Positions 1 through 12,100 of a stretch of DNA of 64,000 nt are shown here, one piece after another. A program made the translations under genes and the position numbers. The notes below the pieces were generated by a model, which was not told where the DNA came from, did no database searches, and saw only the letters and a list, made by a program, of their open reading frames with translations. The stretch comes from Anseranas semipalmata. Its lineage: Eukaryota > Chordata > Aves > Anseriformes > Anseranatidae. The stretch is from positions 468,430 through 532,429 of the forward strand of contig VXAA01000859.1 in assembly GCA_013399115.1 (NCBI GenBank). Direction: 5' to 3'. Numbering within the stretch: the first letter of the stretch is position 1; every line of letters begins with the position of its first letter.

Positions 1-71
1 TTTATTTCTATGGAAGTCAACAGCACAGTTACAACTAAACAGTAACTTGATTTCACACAACAGAAATGTAC

Positions 72-197
72 CTTTCCCACTCCCCTGTCTCCACTGGCAT
101 CTTCCTGTTAACACTCCCAGGCCACCACACTCTTCACATTCAGCATAGTGCTTACTCACAGCACAAGAGTCAGGGCAGTCCTCTTCTTTTTTTAAAA
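72..197 (-). CDS. RET: RET exon 8: end of cadherin-like domain 4 region and start of cysteine-rich domain
   Basis: This exon has no internal start codon, so it is easily missed. The acceptor is ...ccccaacag before base 197 and the donor is GGGAAAG|gtacat after base 72. Its 126 bases equal human exon 8. Entering in phase 1, the split codon completes a Leu, followed by [16 protein letters not shown] and then [10 protein letters not shown]...[13 protein letters not shown]. The five cysteines match human C515, C519, C528, C531 and C541, which begin the disulfide-rich domain next to the membrane. The glycine equivalent to human G533, where a known medullary thyroid cancer variant lies, is conserved. 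The donor has +5 A-T rather than G and is weaker than the gtaagt donors of exons 2 and 7. Exon 9 is beyond the left edge. Confidence 0.95.
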
Positions 198-3100
198 CTG
201 TTGGGGAGAGTGTTTGCTGTCAGTTCAGTAAAAGGGAGATGAATACACAAGCAAGTTAGAACAAATCAGAAGGAAAATTCCTTTCTTAGGGGTAGGAAGA
301 AAGGAAAGATGAGGGAAGAGAGAAGAGAGAGTGAACACTGGCTGACCCAACTATCAATTTGTTTAAGTTACATTTAAAAGTCCAGGTGTTTCTCTTCTGT
401 GAAATTAAAGATAAACAGTAAGATCATGATGGCATGGTCATCTTTGCTTGATGGCACACTCTAGACTGTAGAAATATGCTAACATATTCCTGGTAACAGA
501 AAAAGGGGGACCATAGGTACTTACACAGCTTCATACACAACTTCTAATTAAGTGAAAACATTTTGTACTTGGGCTAATGCAGTAGCATCCCAAGAGCAAA
601 AGTTAGGAATATGCGATTTCAGACAGCACAAGGCTCTCACAAAAAGTAAAGTCCAGGCTTTTGTTTCTTCTTCTTCAGCCCACTCCCTCTTGGCATAGGA
701 GTTATGATATGAAACAAGGGAACTGAGGCAGTTATCAGGTAGAATTTTAAGATTCTGCACAAAGTGAGACAGTGGTTTGAAGAAAAATGATTAGGTTTCC
801 ATTGTAACCCTCCTCTGCTGTGGCTGTTAAAGAATATTTCTAACACTCCGCCCTTATTCAGTAAAATGAAGCCAATACAATTGCATCATTAATATTGAGC
901 AAAATTTAAAAACAAAATAAATAAATAAGAATGACAGAGGAAAGTGGGGAGAAAGATGATTAATTAAATATACTTATGCCAGAGAACTGTGGTTTCGTAA
1001 TATATATATATGTATATATGATGACCATTAGGAATTACATATGGTGCACCACTTTATGTGCATTAGTTCTTCAAATTAACATCTGTTGCAGTTGGGTCTG
1101 AATCAAAACTCCAAATAAAAACACAAACCATGATCTGCATCTTGTAGCTCAGGCTCATGTTCCTTGTTAATGCCATTAGTCTATGGATCATCAAACTAAC
1201 TCATGACTTAATACCGGTAACACGTGTAAAAAAGGAGATCGTTCTAATTGACCCAGGTACTTACGAGTTCCTTCTAATACAATAGTGAGAAGAGTTTTGG
1301 TATGTTTCCTGCTCTGCTTGTCTGTAGCTTGAATAGTGTATTGTATTTCTTTGCATTCAGGTCTGCGTAGCACAGAGGAATCATTCACGTAAAGGCTTCC
1401 ATATTTGTCTTCTCGCCCTTGAAGTATGCTGACAGCATAGCAGCTTACGTTAGGGGACAGTAACTTGTAGGTGATGTTCACACCACGGAATTTCATGCAG
1501 TTTTCGATGCAGATTTTTCCTATCTAGGCTCAAACACCAACAAAGAAGTCACAGACAACAGAAACAAAACTGTACATCAAAAATACTCTGTGCTTCCCCA
1601 AAATACCTTAAAGAAAATGGAAAATAGTTCGCCTTGCACAGTTTAGCATTTATCTTATTTTTACATGATTTGATGTTTTATCACCAATACAGAACCCAAA
1701 TCATAGAATCATCTAGGTTGGAAAAGACTTTCAGGATCATCAAAGCCCAACCATCAACCTGACCTACCAAGTCCCATCACTAAACCGTGTCCCTTCGTGC
1801 CATGCCCATACATCTCTTAAATACCTCCAGGGATGGGGACTCCACCACTTCCCTAGGCAGCCTGTTCCAATGCTCAACCACCCTCTCCATGAATAAATTC
1901 TTGCTAATGTCCAATCTAAACCTCCCCTGGTGCAACTTGAGACCATTTCCTTGCGTCCTATCACTTGTCACCTGAGAAAAGAGACTGACACCCACCTTGC
2001 TGCAACCTCCTTTCAGGTAGTTGTAGAGAGCCATGAGGTCTCCCCTCAGCCTCCTCTTCTCCAGACTAAACAACCCCAATTCCCTCAGTCCCTCCTCATA
2101 ACTCTTGTTTTCTAGTTCCTTTCACCAGCTTCATTGCTCTTCTCTGCACATGCTCAAGCAACTCAATATCCTTCTTGTAGCAAGGGGCCCAAAACTGCAC
2201 ATAACATTTGAGGTGCGGTCTCACCAGTGCTGTGTACAAAGGGACAGTCACTTCCATAGGCCGGCTGGCCATGCTGTTTCTGATGCAGGCCAGGATGCCA
2301 TTGGCCTTCCTGGCCACCTGGGCACACTGCCGGCTCATGTTCAGCCGGCTCATGTCCAGCAGCCCCAGGTCCTTTTCTGCCGGGCAGCTTCCCAGCCACT
2401 CTTCCCTGAGCCTGTGCCGCGGCATGGGGTTGTTAGGACCCAAGTGCACCACCCGGCACTTACCCTTGTTGCACATCATGCGATTGGACTTGGCCCATTG
2501 ATCTAGCCTATCCAGAACCTTCTGCAGAGCCTTCCTCAAGCAGATCAACACTCCTACCTAACTTGGTATCGTCTGCAAACTTGCTGAGGGTGCACTCGAT
2601 CCCCTCATCCAGATCACTGATAAAAATGTTAAACAAAACTGGCCCCAGTATTGAGCCCTGAGGGACACCACTGGTGACCGGTTGCCAGCTGGATTGAACT
2701 CCATTCACTGTGACTCTCTGAGCCTGGCCATCCAGCCAGTTCTTCACCCAGCGATCCACAACATCCACAGCCTCACCTGCTAAGCAGATCCTTCAAAAGT
2801 GATTTATCCAAAACCTTCAAATGTGATTTATTCTCAGTAAAAACAAGAGGCAAAGGACTACCATTGTCTTCTCGTTAACAGTGGAAACACCAAAAGCCTT
2901 GGCCCAGAGACCCAGTGATATTTGGTGCCTATTGCTGGTGGTAGGCAATGTTCAGTGAGAATATAACCCTATGATTTGGAAAAGTCTGGGTTCAGTCTCT
3001 GCTCTGTCCCAGGCTGATCTATGAGAAAAAATTTGTATTTGCTTAAGAAAGCAAATGGTTCAGTGTGAATAAAGCTGAGACTCTTTTCAAATAAGACAGA

Positions 3101-6100
3101 AATAGAAGTTGCTAATGCATAACTTTTGTAATATTACAGTCAAAAGTTTCTGGTCAGCATAGTTTTCTGAAAGCCTTAAAAGGAATAAGAACCTCATTGT
3201 TTCCCGTTTGCAATTTTTTAAACATTTCCATCTAAAAATGAAAATACGTGGATTTGCCATATATAAACTTCTGCCTGCCAGAATATCTGTGCTAGAGCAC
3301 TCTTCAGTCTGAAACAATCGATCTAAGAAGCACAGGAATGTAAAGCCCTGTCTCCTGTCCAGCTCCTATAGGAACTGATCCAAAGCTCACTTTGTTTTTT
3401 CCATTTACTAGAGTGGGATTCGGAACAGATCCAGAGAAACTGGCTTTCCTTGCAGGGAAAACCACAATGCAAAGGGCGGAGTATTATTTAAGGGAACTTG
3501 GTGATGGATTCTTTTCAAAGGCTTCACAGTTAAGATGTGTTTTCAAGTAGCACTACTCTGCTGGTAAAAAAGCTGATGTGTACATCTTGGTTTTAGCATT
3601 TTTATTTAAGAATGTAAAAAGAAAAAAAAACTTTTTTTTTTTACTAAGCCCTCTTCCTATGAACCTGGACTATTTAAAGTCAGAGAAGAAGCTCCTGCGG
3701 TCCTACAAGCATACTCTGTCATAGGATAATCCTACTACATCTAACAGTCCCATTCCCATCACTAACTGGTCACTTGGCACCATTTGTTTAGCATACAAAA
3801 CTACTAAAGCAATCAGAAGCGAGGCCACTTCTGGTAGTTAGCTTCCTTGCTGTCTCCTCCCGTCAGCACGCTGGGACTGGCAAGAAGAAAAAGAAGTAAA
3901 GACAAGACTGCAACTGTTCTTAAATTCTGTCTAGACAGGTCCCATTCAGAACCACGTCATCTTAGGTTTGGTGTTGCATTGCAGCTGGCATTATTTTGCA
4001 ACTGCTCCCATGATGCTTCTTTGATGCAGTAGAACATAGCGATGTTCCATGGTATTAACTTTATATACAGACCAGATTAAAACTGTCCTTTCTCACTTTC
4101 TACTCTGCCATAACTGCTTTGTCCAGGCACCCTTTTATCAACAGAAGTTTCCTGCAAAGGGGATGGATATGACATAAACTTGGGGTTCCTGAAGAGCAGA
4201 TTATCCTTATAGCAGAGCATGGGCCACATTTTGCCTTCTTTGCATTACTTAAAGAGAAGCTAAAAATGCCCCTTCTCAAGAAGTTTCTACAGGAAAGGTG
4301 AGCTTTCCCTTTTTGCCTGGTTCCACTAGAGAAAGACCAAGCTTGTAACTTTGCTCTGCCCCGCAGGTTCTGGAGTCAGCACAGATCTCAAATGCAGCAG
4401 AGCACAGCCCCAGCGGAAGGAGGTAGAAGCAGGCAGCTCCTCGTTTTCATCACAAAGGTGGAAAATAGCCTGATAATCAGGGTTGACATCAAGATACAGG
4501 GGAGGAATCTACAAAGTTGCATTTTTTTAAGACACCCAACAGTTAACACAGAAGTATCATTATCAGAAATAGCAATGGAAAACTCCATCTTTTGAGCTCC
4601 AGAGTTTAATAAAGTCTGGATAATGATAATGTTCCTCTTCACTGAATTCCAGGGACTTCTGGACATATAAGCTCCTTAAAAATCTCAGCCTATATTATTC
4701 ATCATTTATCTCAGTAAATGTCAATAGGGCTTTAAGTCCTTTGATAAGTTAAATGCCACTGGGCAAGCCTGTACCATCGGGCCATGCTTCTGTTATTCAA
4801 TTCATTTAGCTGCTCAAATAGACAAATGGCATCAGCCCAGCAGTTAATCATTTCTTCACGCTCTTGTGTTTTCCTTAGGGCAAGAGACAGTTCAGCCTTC
4901 ATATTGATTTGGCCCAGTACTTTTCCTCACTGCTCTGGCAGATCACAGCTAATTATGCAGACAACTTTAATAATGTGAAGTGCTGGGGACTAAACTGCTT
5001 ACATCGACTTGTGCTCCAAACCCAACCACACTGTAAATTCAAATGCAGTCTCAGAAGTGGATGACACTTTTACTGATCAAGAAAACCCTCTTCAGAGCCA
5101 GGATGAGTTTTGCATGTTGCTGGTCGAGAATCTGAACAAAATCTCTTTGTGAATTTGCATTTAGGCAACACAAAAAGAGATCTCTTCCCGCAGACTTCGA
5201 GTTCTTCAAGCAGGAGTTTTTCCCTACTACTACTGCCACCCAGTGAAGCTGCATGGTTACTGTAAAGTGCCATTGTTTCCAGAAACCCTAAAATTCCATT
5301 TCAAATGTTTGACTGTCCTGACAAAACACAAGAATGGTAGTTTTAATATGCCAACGTGTTTTTTTTTCCATTCAGGAACTAAAAAATATATACTTGCAGT
5401 CTTCAAACATACACATTCAGACAATTTAGGGCATGCACAGATAAAGATAGTTTAACCAAATTTAATTTGGATGATAGAGAATAAATTCATTAATTCATAA
5501 CATTAACGTATGTATACACATATGTAATGTCTGCTTGCATATGTCCATGGACACAAAAAAAATCAATTAATTTATATATATTCATATATACCTAATAGTC
5601 AAGTTTCCCCCCTTTCTCACAATTACAGTCATGTTGTTAGGTACATGCAGTTGGGAGCCATTTCTAGATGCTAAGAACTAGACTATGAGTATCTTATGCA
5701 CCTATGTTATTTCTTCTAGGGGGAAAACCACTGGTTTCACCCTATCTCCAAGCAAGAATTTTCTACATCAGTGAGAATAAATCTTTCACAATCTAGTGCT
5801 ACAAAACAAGCAAACAAAAAACAAAAACCCCACAAACAAAAACAAAACAAAACAATAAAAAAGCCCTAACATCAAAAGTATTTTGATCTGTACCAAAAGT
5901 ATAGAATATGCTCTGAAGTTTCTAACAGACTGCAAATTTAAAAGTTGCAGGAACAAGGAACCACAAAGTGTCATAAAGCAGTTGTTTTCATCGGGAGCTC
6001 ACTAATGTAAGCACACTTGGAATCTTTTTCATATTTAGGCTATTCAGTGCAGACTGTGGGTAAAATATCTCTTGACTAAGCAGCAGCATTTTATTGGTCA

Positions 6101-9100
6101 TGTAAGGCCGTTCTGTACTCTCAAAAGGTATCAGACCGTAGTGCATTTCATCAGATTAAATATAAAAACATGATTTATATCCAACGTTCCTTCTTCTTTC
6201 TTTTTACAACTAGCCAGAGGCTTAAGGATGAATAAAACTGAATTCATCCTTAGAAGACTTCTAATGAATTGGTTTTCTCTGCAATTGGGATGATCATATT
6301 TTAGTCTCAGTCCTTCTCTCTGTTGCAAATACAGCAGCAGTATTACAGCTTTATTTAGTTATGAGGTATACTTTTCAGCAGCTCCCCCAAAACGGCTCAT
6401 CATTGATGTTTTTAATATTCACTTTCATAACATTAATTATATTGAACTAGTTCCTTATTAATGTACACGTTCCACAGGAATTACATTGCAATTTTCACCT
6501 GATTAATGTCAACCTATTAGAAGGTGTTTCTGGAAGGCATTATTAATGGCAGTGGTGGTGATTAAACTAAAATGAGGGTTAAATCAGGAAGCACATTAAT
6601 TACTAACTAGCCATTATCTAGAGAAAAGCCATTAACATACTGGAATATATAGAGCTGGGAGTCCAATAGCTAGGACAAAGTACATTTTTTGCTGTTGATA
6701 TTCTTCCACTTATTTATGCCTAAGCCACTAATGGTTTCAAGTTCCTCTGATGATAATACACGTCTCTATTTCTGTCTATTAATATTTCCGCATATGCCCT
6801 CTATTCTGCTATCATATGATGAGAGAGCTAGTGTCCAGTCTACCAGATATCCACTGTGGCTACATCCAGCAACAGTCATATTGATATCACATTTTTCATT
6901 GATTCTGCTTAAAACAGTTACAACCAATGTTTTAACCATATGCCTATTGGAGAACACATTTATGTGTCAACTGTTGGAGAGTTCCTGAAAGCTATCTGCA
7001 AGGCAAAAAAATGTAGAAATGAGCTCAGCTGTGCCACAGAAGCAGGTAGAAATGACCATGTAATTGCTGAAAATAAGCAATTAGGAGTCAAATAGTAGCA
7101 ACAATTATGTCAGTATGTAGCCAAATCAGTGAGGGAGAAACCAGAAACAATTTTAGAATACTCATGTTTCATATCTAATATGTAATTTCATAGTGTACCA
7201 CGAAACACAGATAGCTAAACTTCCCCTGCATACAAATGGGAGTTGGAATCAAGAAATAGAACCTAGATTTCCTGCATTTCACCTCAGTGATCTACCTAGT
7301 AGCTCTAACAGAGTGAAAGTATAATTAATACAGTTCTTACTTGTGCAAAACGTTCAGCATTTCTGTTCACTGTGAACTGGTAACTTGTGTTTGGAAACTG
7401 AATGCTGACAGGGAGAATGGAGACGTTGAAATGAAGCATCACCGATCTCTCTGGGCCATGAAATTCTGTGTCGTTCACCAAAACATCCAACTGGAAGGAA
7501 CGATGCTCCGTGACTGAAATACTTTTATTCAGCACCAGTTCTGCAAAAGAAAAGATTAGTCTATTATAAACCCACATTATCTGAGATTGTATTTTTCGAT
7601 ATTGTACTCCTCCCCCCTACCCCCAATTTATGAATATGAAAGTTATTCCTAGTAGAAAACAAAAGGAGGTGAAGTAAACATGAAAATGTGCTCCTATGGA
7701 TTTATGCTCTGTGCTATTCAGGCTGTTTGAAGAGATATGAAGAGGTGATCTTCCCTGCTAATGACCATGCTGAGAACCCTATAATCAAAACCTCTTGCTT
7801 ATCTGTACAATGATCATCATCCCATACACTCCCTATCCCACAGATGCACCATTTTTTCAGTATGTGTTTAAAGCTCAGTGTTTCGCTCAATTTGAAATTT
7901 CTCAGCTTTGGGTAAATATTTACCAAATGCTTGAAAAAGTTAAATAGCAATTATTACAAACAACTTCTTTATTTGAAGAAAGAGACCTTACTGTACTCAT
8001 GTTGAGTTCCCCTCACTTGGCTGCCATTTGGGCTGAAGTGGATTTCATCGAAAATGTGCTCCACCCGAAATGTTTCATTTATCCATGGATCATCAGTAAT
8101 GATGGTTCCTGTGTATTTCTTTCTGCTGCTTTCAAGGGGATAAATAGGTGTGGTGTCTGCATCACATACAGTTAGCGTTGCAAGGACAGTTCCCTGGAAG
8201 GAAATCATAAATGACATTGCTGAATGATCTTGAAGCTTTCTTCCCTTGATATGTATCTTGGAGATTAATATATTACTCATGTAAAACTGTACAACTTTCA
8301 CTCAGGTCCACTTTTATTCAAATTCATTTTAAGCTTCAGGATACTAATATTTCACACTTACTTTTTTCAGAAAATATACAGGAGCATTTTAGTAAGGCAG
8401 GTTAGTGTTCACAGTCGCTTTCAGGGCCCAAGGAGAGACAGCTTATCTGGCCTTAATATTAATTTGCGGGTACAGCAATCTCTACTTAATCCAGTTCGAA
8501 GACTGACACTTGAATAAATTAGTGAGGAGCCACATGCAAACCTCAAACTGGACTGTCCCCAGCTTGTGCAGCTAGAGTACTCAATTAGTGTACTCATTTA
8601 TTTTTTTTTTAACTGATAAAATACTTTTCCAAATAATTACCTTATGATGCAGACAAGAGCAAGCTTTTTATTAAGAAAAACAAAACAAAACAAAACAAGA
8701 ACATAAATGACACCTTAGCAATCTTCTCCAAATGTGATCTAGATTTTGTTTAGGTCATTGCCAAATAGGAAGAGTATTAGGCAACGGAAGCACGCTGGTT
8801 TGTGCTTGACATTAAGGACAGCACTGTAGGGCTCCCAATCTTATAAGCATATGGTGACAAGACTGTATACACACTGAAATTGAGGGACATGTCATTTGGG
8901 TATACAGGGCAGACAGGTACACACACTAATAAACATCAGTCTCAGAGAAGTATTAACTGCTTACGTAGAGGGGAAAAAGAATTAGAAGGCTCAGAAGATG
9001 GCAAATCACCAAAGTACCAAGGTACCAGTGAAAAAGACATTGTAATATAATCATTTAAGTCTATAACCAAATACAATGCCAAGCTTTTGAGGTAGAAAAT

Positions 9101-12100
9101 GAGTGCGTGTGGACAGCTCTCGAATTTTATTTTATATTTTATTTTTATATAAAATAAAATCAATGTTGTTCTACAACACTAGTAACAAAGCAGGCAAGTA
9201 ACATGTACTTAAAAGACAAGGAAATACATTCACGCAGGTCAAACTTATTACCTGAAATGACATAAGTGGCCTGAGTTGTCTGTCTTGTGCTTAGCCTACT
9301 AGATTGCTGTTTTCTACCTGGACATTGAATCCACACAGCCTTTAATATTTTTTATTAGCAATGCTGTTGTTTCAAGCTCATTTAGTTACTAGACAAGACT
9401 GACAGTTTCCAAATATAATACTTTTTTTCCACTGCAAACTTACCGTGAAACTCACTATATTCTGAGCACCTTGCAAGCACATAATTTCAAAGACAATATT
9501 TTAATTTCTAAAACAGCTTTATGAGACCTTCCCTTTTTTCATCCAGAGCTAAGTGAAACTCCCAAATTGAAAGTTTTCAAAAAGTAAAAAGGAATTGCTT
9601 TATGTCCAGGCAAATGTTGTGTGTTCATAGGCTTGTCAATGCTTGTTGTGGTCTGGAGGTGGCAGCAAACTCCCCAAATCATTATTCTCCCTTCCAGACA
9701 CAAACAGGAGAAAAACATACTTTGAAGGGAAACTTAACTGCAAATAAAGGCTGATGTTCTGAAACAAAAGTCCTCTCATGAAAGATGCATTGTCTAGGCC
9801 CATAAAGAAGTGCCTTATCTATACCACTGATGTATTAAGGGTTCTGATGGGAAGAGCCAAAAGCCCACTTGGACAATTTTCTACTGAAGCAATGGGTGTA
9901 CGTGTACATGGGCACACACAAAGCGTCCAGGGATTCAGTCCACTTGAAAGATCAGCTTGGCACAGTAAAGGAGAAGTGGGAGGAGACCGTTAAAGCCAGA
10001 TCCTGGAGCTCTCCTTTAACAGCCTGAAACAGGAAACATTAACACCTTTGCAGGTGCAAAGTTTGTCTGCAGGGACAGAATTAACACTGGAGAAGACAAG
10101 CTCTCCTGACTTTTTGTTACTGGTACAGCATCCTAGTAACTGTTCTGAATGTATTTCTCATATCTTGTATAGATTCTCACATGCACCTGTTCTTACAACA
10201 CTCAATTTTAGTCACTTGGTGGAAGCAAGCCTGTAACAAATACAGGGCAGAGCTCTGTATGGAGAGATAGAATAACCTGACCACAGTCTTAGCAATGGCC
10301 CATCCTGACCTCACAAATTGCTCACGTTTGTTTACACTGTTCAATTTCTGACCCAAACTCTTGTTATTTTGTGGTCTGAATAATATATAACAAGGAAGGT
10401 GTGGGAGAATTCTACAGACTCACCATTTTACAGTCGCAGCTCTGAAGAGCACAGTGTGATCGTGCGCTTGATGCCAGTAACCCTGCCTACAACCACTGTG
10501 CTCCTACTTCAGAGACCAGATAAAGGAGAACATTACCTCTTTTCTGTTGAATTCCACAACAGCATCTGCAGTATCAGTGCCATTAGGAAGGAAGGGAGGA
10601 GAGTCATCTTCATCTAACACATTCACCAGGAAGGGCACCTCAACCTGCATTTCCCTGAAGCCCTCTCTCACGGTACATTTGGCAATCAGCTCGTATCTCT
10701 CTCTCTCCTCTCGATCTAGGCGCTGTGTCACGCTCACGCCGGTGGTGTTCTCATTGTATCGAAAGGGCACACCTTCAGCTGAAAAACACAGCCACAGTAT
10801 AATACAGACAATCACTTCCCAGTATAGGACTTTGACAGTTTTCTTCTTTAATATTATCCATTTGGACATCATGACTGCACGATAAAAGGCAGACTCAGAA
10901 GTGAAAGAGAAGAAAGTTGTGGGGCTATGTTAGGGTAGACAGAAAAAATGGAAGATCCTACAGTCTAGAAGAAGCACAATTTAAAGCTCAGGATATTCCC
11001 AATCTGTTCTTGCCAGACGCACACTTCTAAAACCAATCTTTTCCTCAGGGAAGGAGACAGTCCTCCTTCCCAACCTTTCTGTATAATTCAAAGGCAAAAC
11101 GCTCAGGCTCAGATCACATTTGCAAGGCAATTTCCTTTAGAGAATCAATCTAGAGGATCTACTACAAGAGAGATCTTAACAGTGCAGCTGTTTGCATCTA
11201 TTGCTGGGACCTGAGTGATTCAGTTCCAGTTTTACCTGCCAGCAGTTTGTAGGAAATGCTGAGATTCTGGCACAGATGATGAACTGAGGGTAACTGGAGC
11301 TGATGAAATGTGCCAGGTGGTTTATTCTCCTTGATATGAAAGGAGAGATCCATTTCTGTGAAGCAAAGCTGCCTTGCTGTCAGTGAACTGCAAGCTGGTG
11401 CAGTAGCATTGATCAAGGAGAGTAAAACTGTGGTGCGAGTAGCAGAGTCACATTCCTTCTCTTGGAAAGGGTGGGATGAAAGGAAGACATACAGCATCAC
11501 TTTTGATAATGGCATCCAGCTTCCTACAGCTTCAGAAAAAACACACCAGAAGAAATATTTTATGGAAGACAAACTGTTTCTTTTACACTTTTCATGCTCT
11601 AGCCCATTATTCCACAACCAACCACATAGTTCTATTATGTAACAGAACAATGCTTGAACATATCATCTGCTGGTTCAAAGACCTTAAATCTTACTCCTAA
11701 TAACCCCAGAAAGCCAAAAGCCTATTGGCGTTACTACTGGTTTTACATTATAGAACCTCACTGAATGATATCATTGTTGTGCCTGTAAGACACCGACATG
11801 CAACAAGCCACTACTAGTAACCAGCTTTTTGATAGGACTGTTTTTGAAGGGACTAGAGCAGAGTGGGGTTGCAGTGGGGAAAAAAAGAGTGTGCAAAATG
11901 GTGATAAATATTGAGGACAGACCCACAACTACTATTGGTCATTTAAACCACAGTGTTTTGTGAATTTATACCAGTTGAGGATATGGACCAATTTGTTTAT
12001 GTTTAGAGGACTATCTGCGTCATCATTCTGAAATAGAAAGAGCTGGACAAAAGATAACTGATGTTAAAATCTACCCGCGACATCTACTAACACACCCTCA

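Larger units (their letters stand above)
1524..7340 (-). other. RET: RET intron 6, carrying a CR1 LINE
   Basis: This is the largest visible intron after intron 1, at 5,817 bases. It contains a 1.1 kb CR1 copy near its 3' end and an A/C-rich simple tract at about 5803-5872. A TAAT-dense block lies at about 6395-6645. The remainder (about 2830-5800 and 6650-7340) is unique sequence in which I recognise nothing. Short open frames such as 4388-4666 and 6689-6988 look like chance. Confidence 0.9.

Noticed and set aside
2105..2506. Plus-strand frames of 133 and 97 residues
   Set aside because: They are antisense shadows of the CR1 reverse transcriptase.
5803..5872. Possible processed-pseudogene A-tail
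   Set aside because: No retrocopied coding sequence or target-site duplication was found next to it.
11358..11642. Plus-strand frame over RET exon 3
   Set aside because: It is an antisense shadow; the minus strand carries clear RET homology with correct splice sites.
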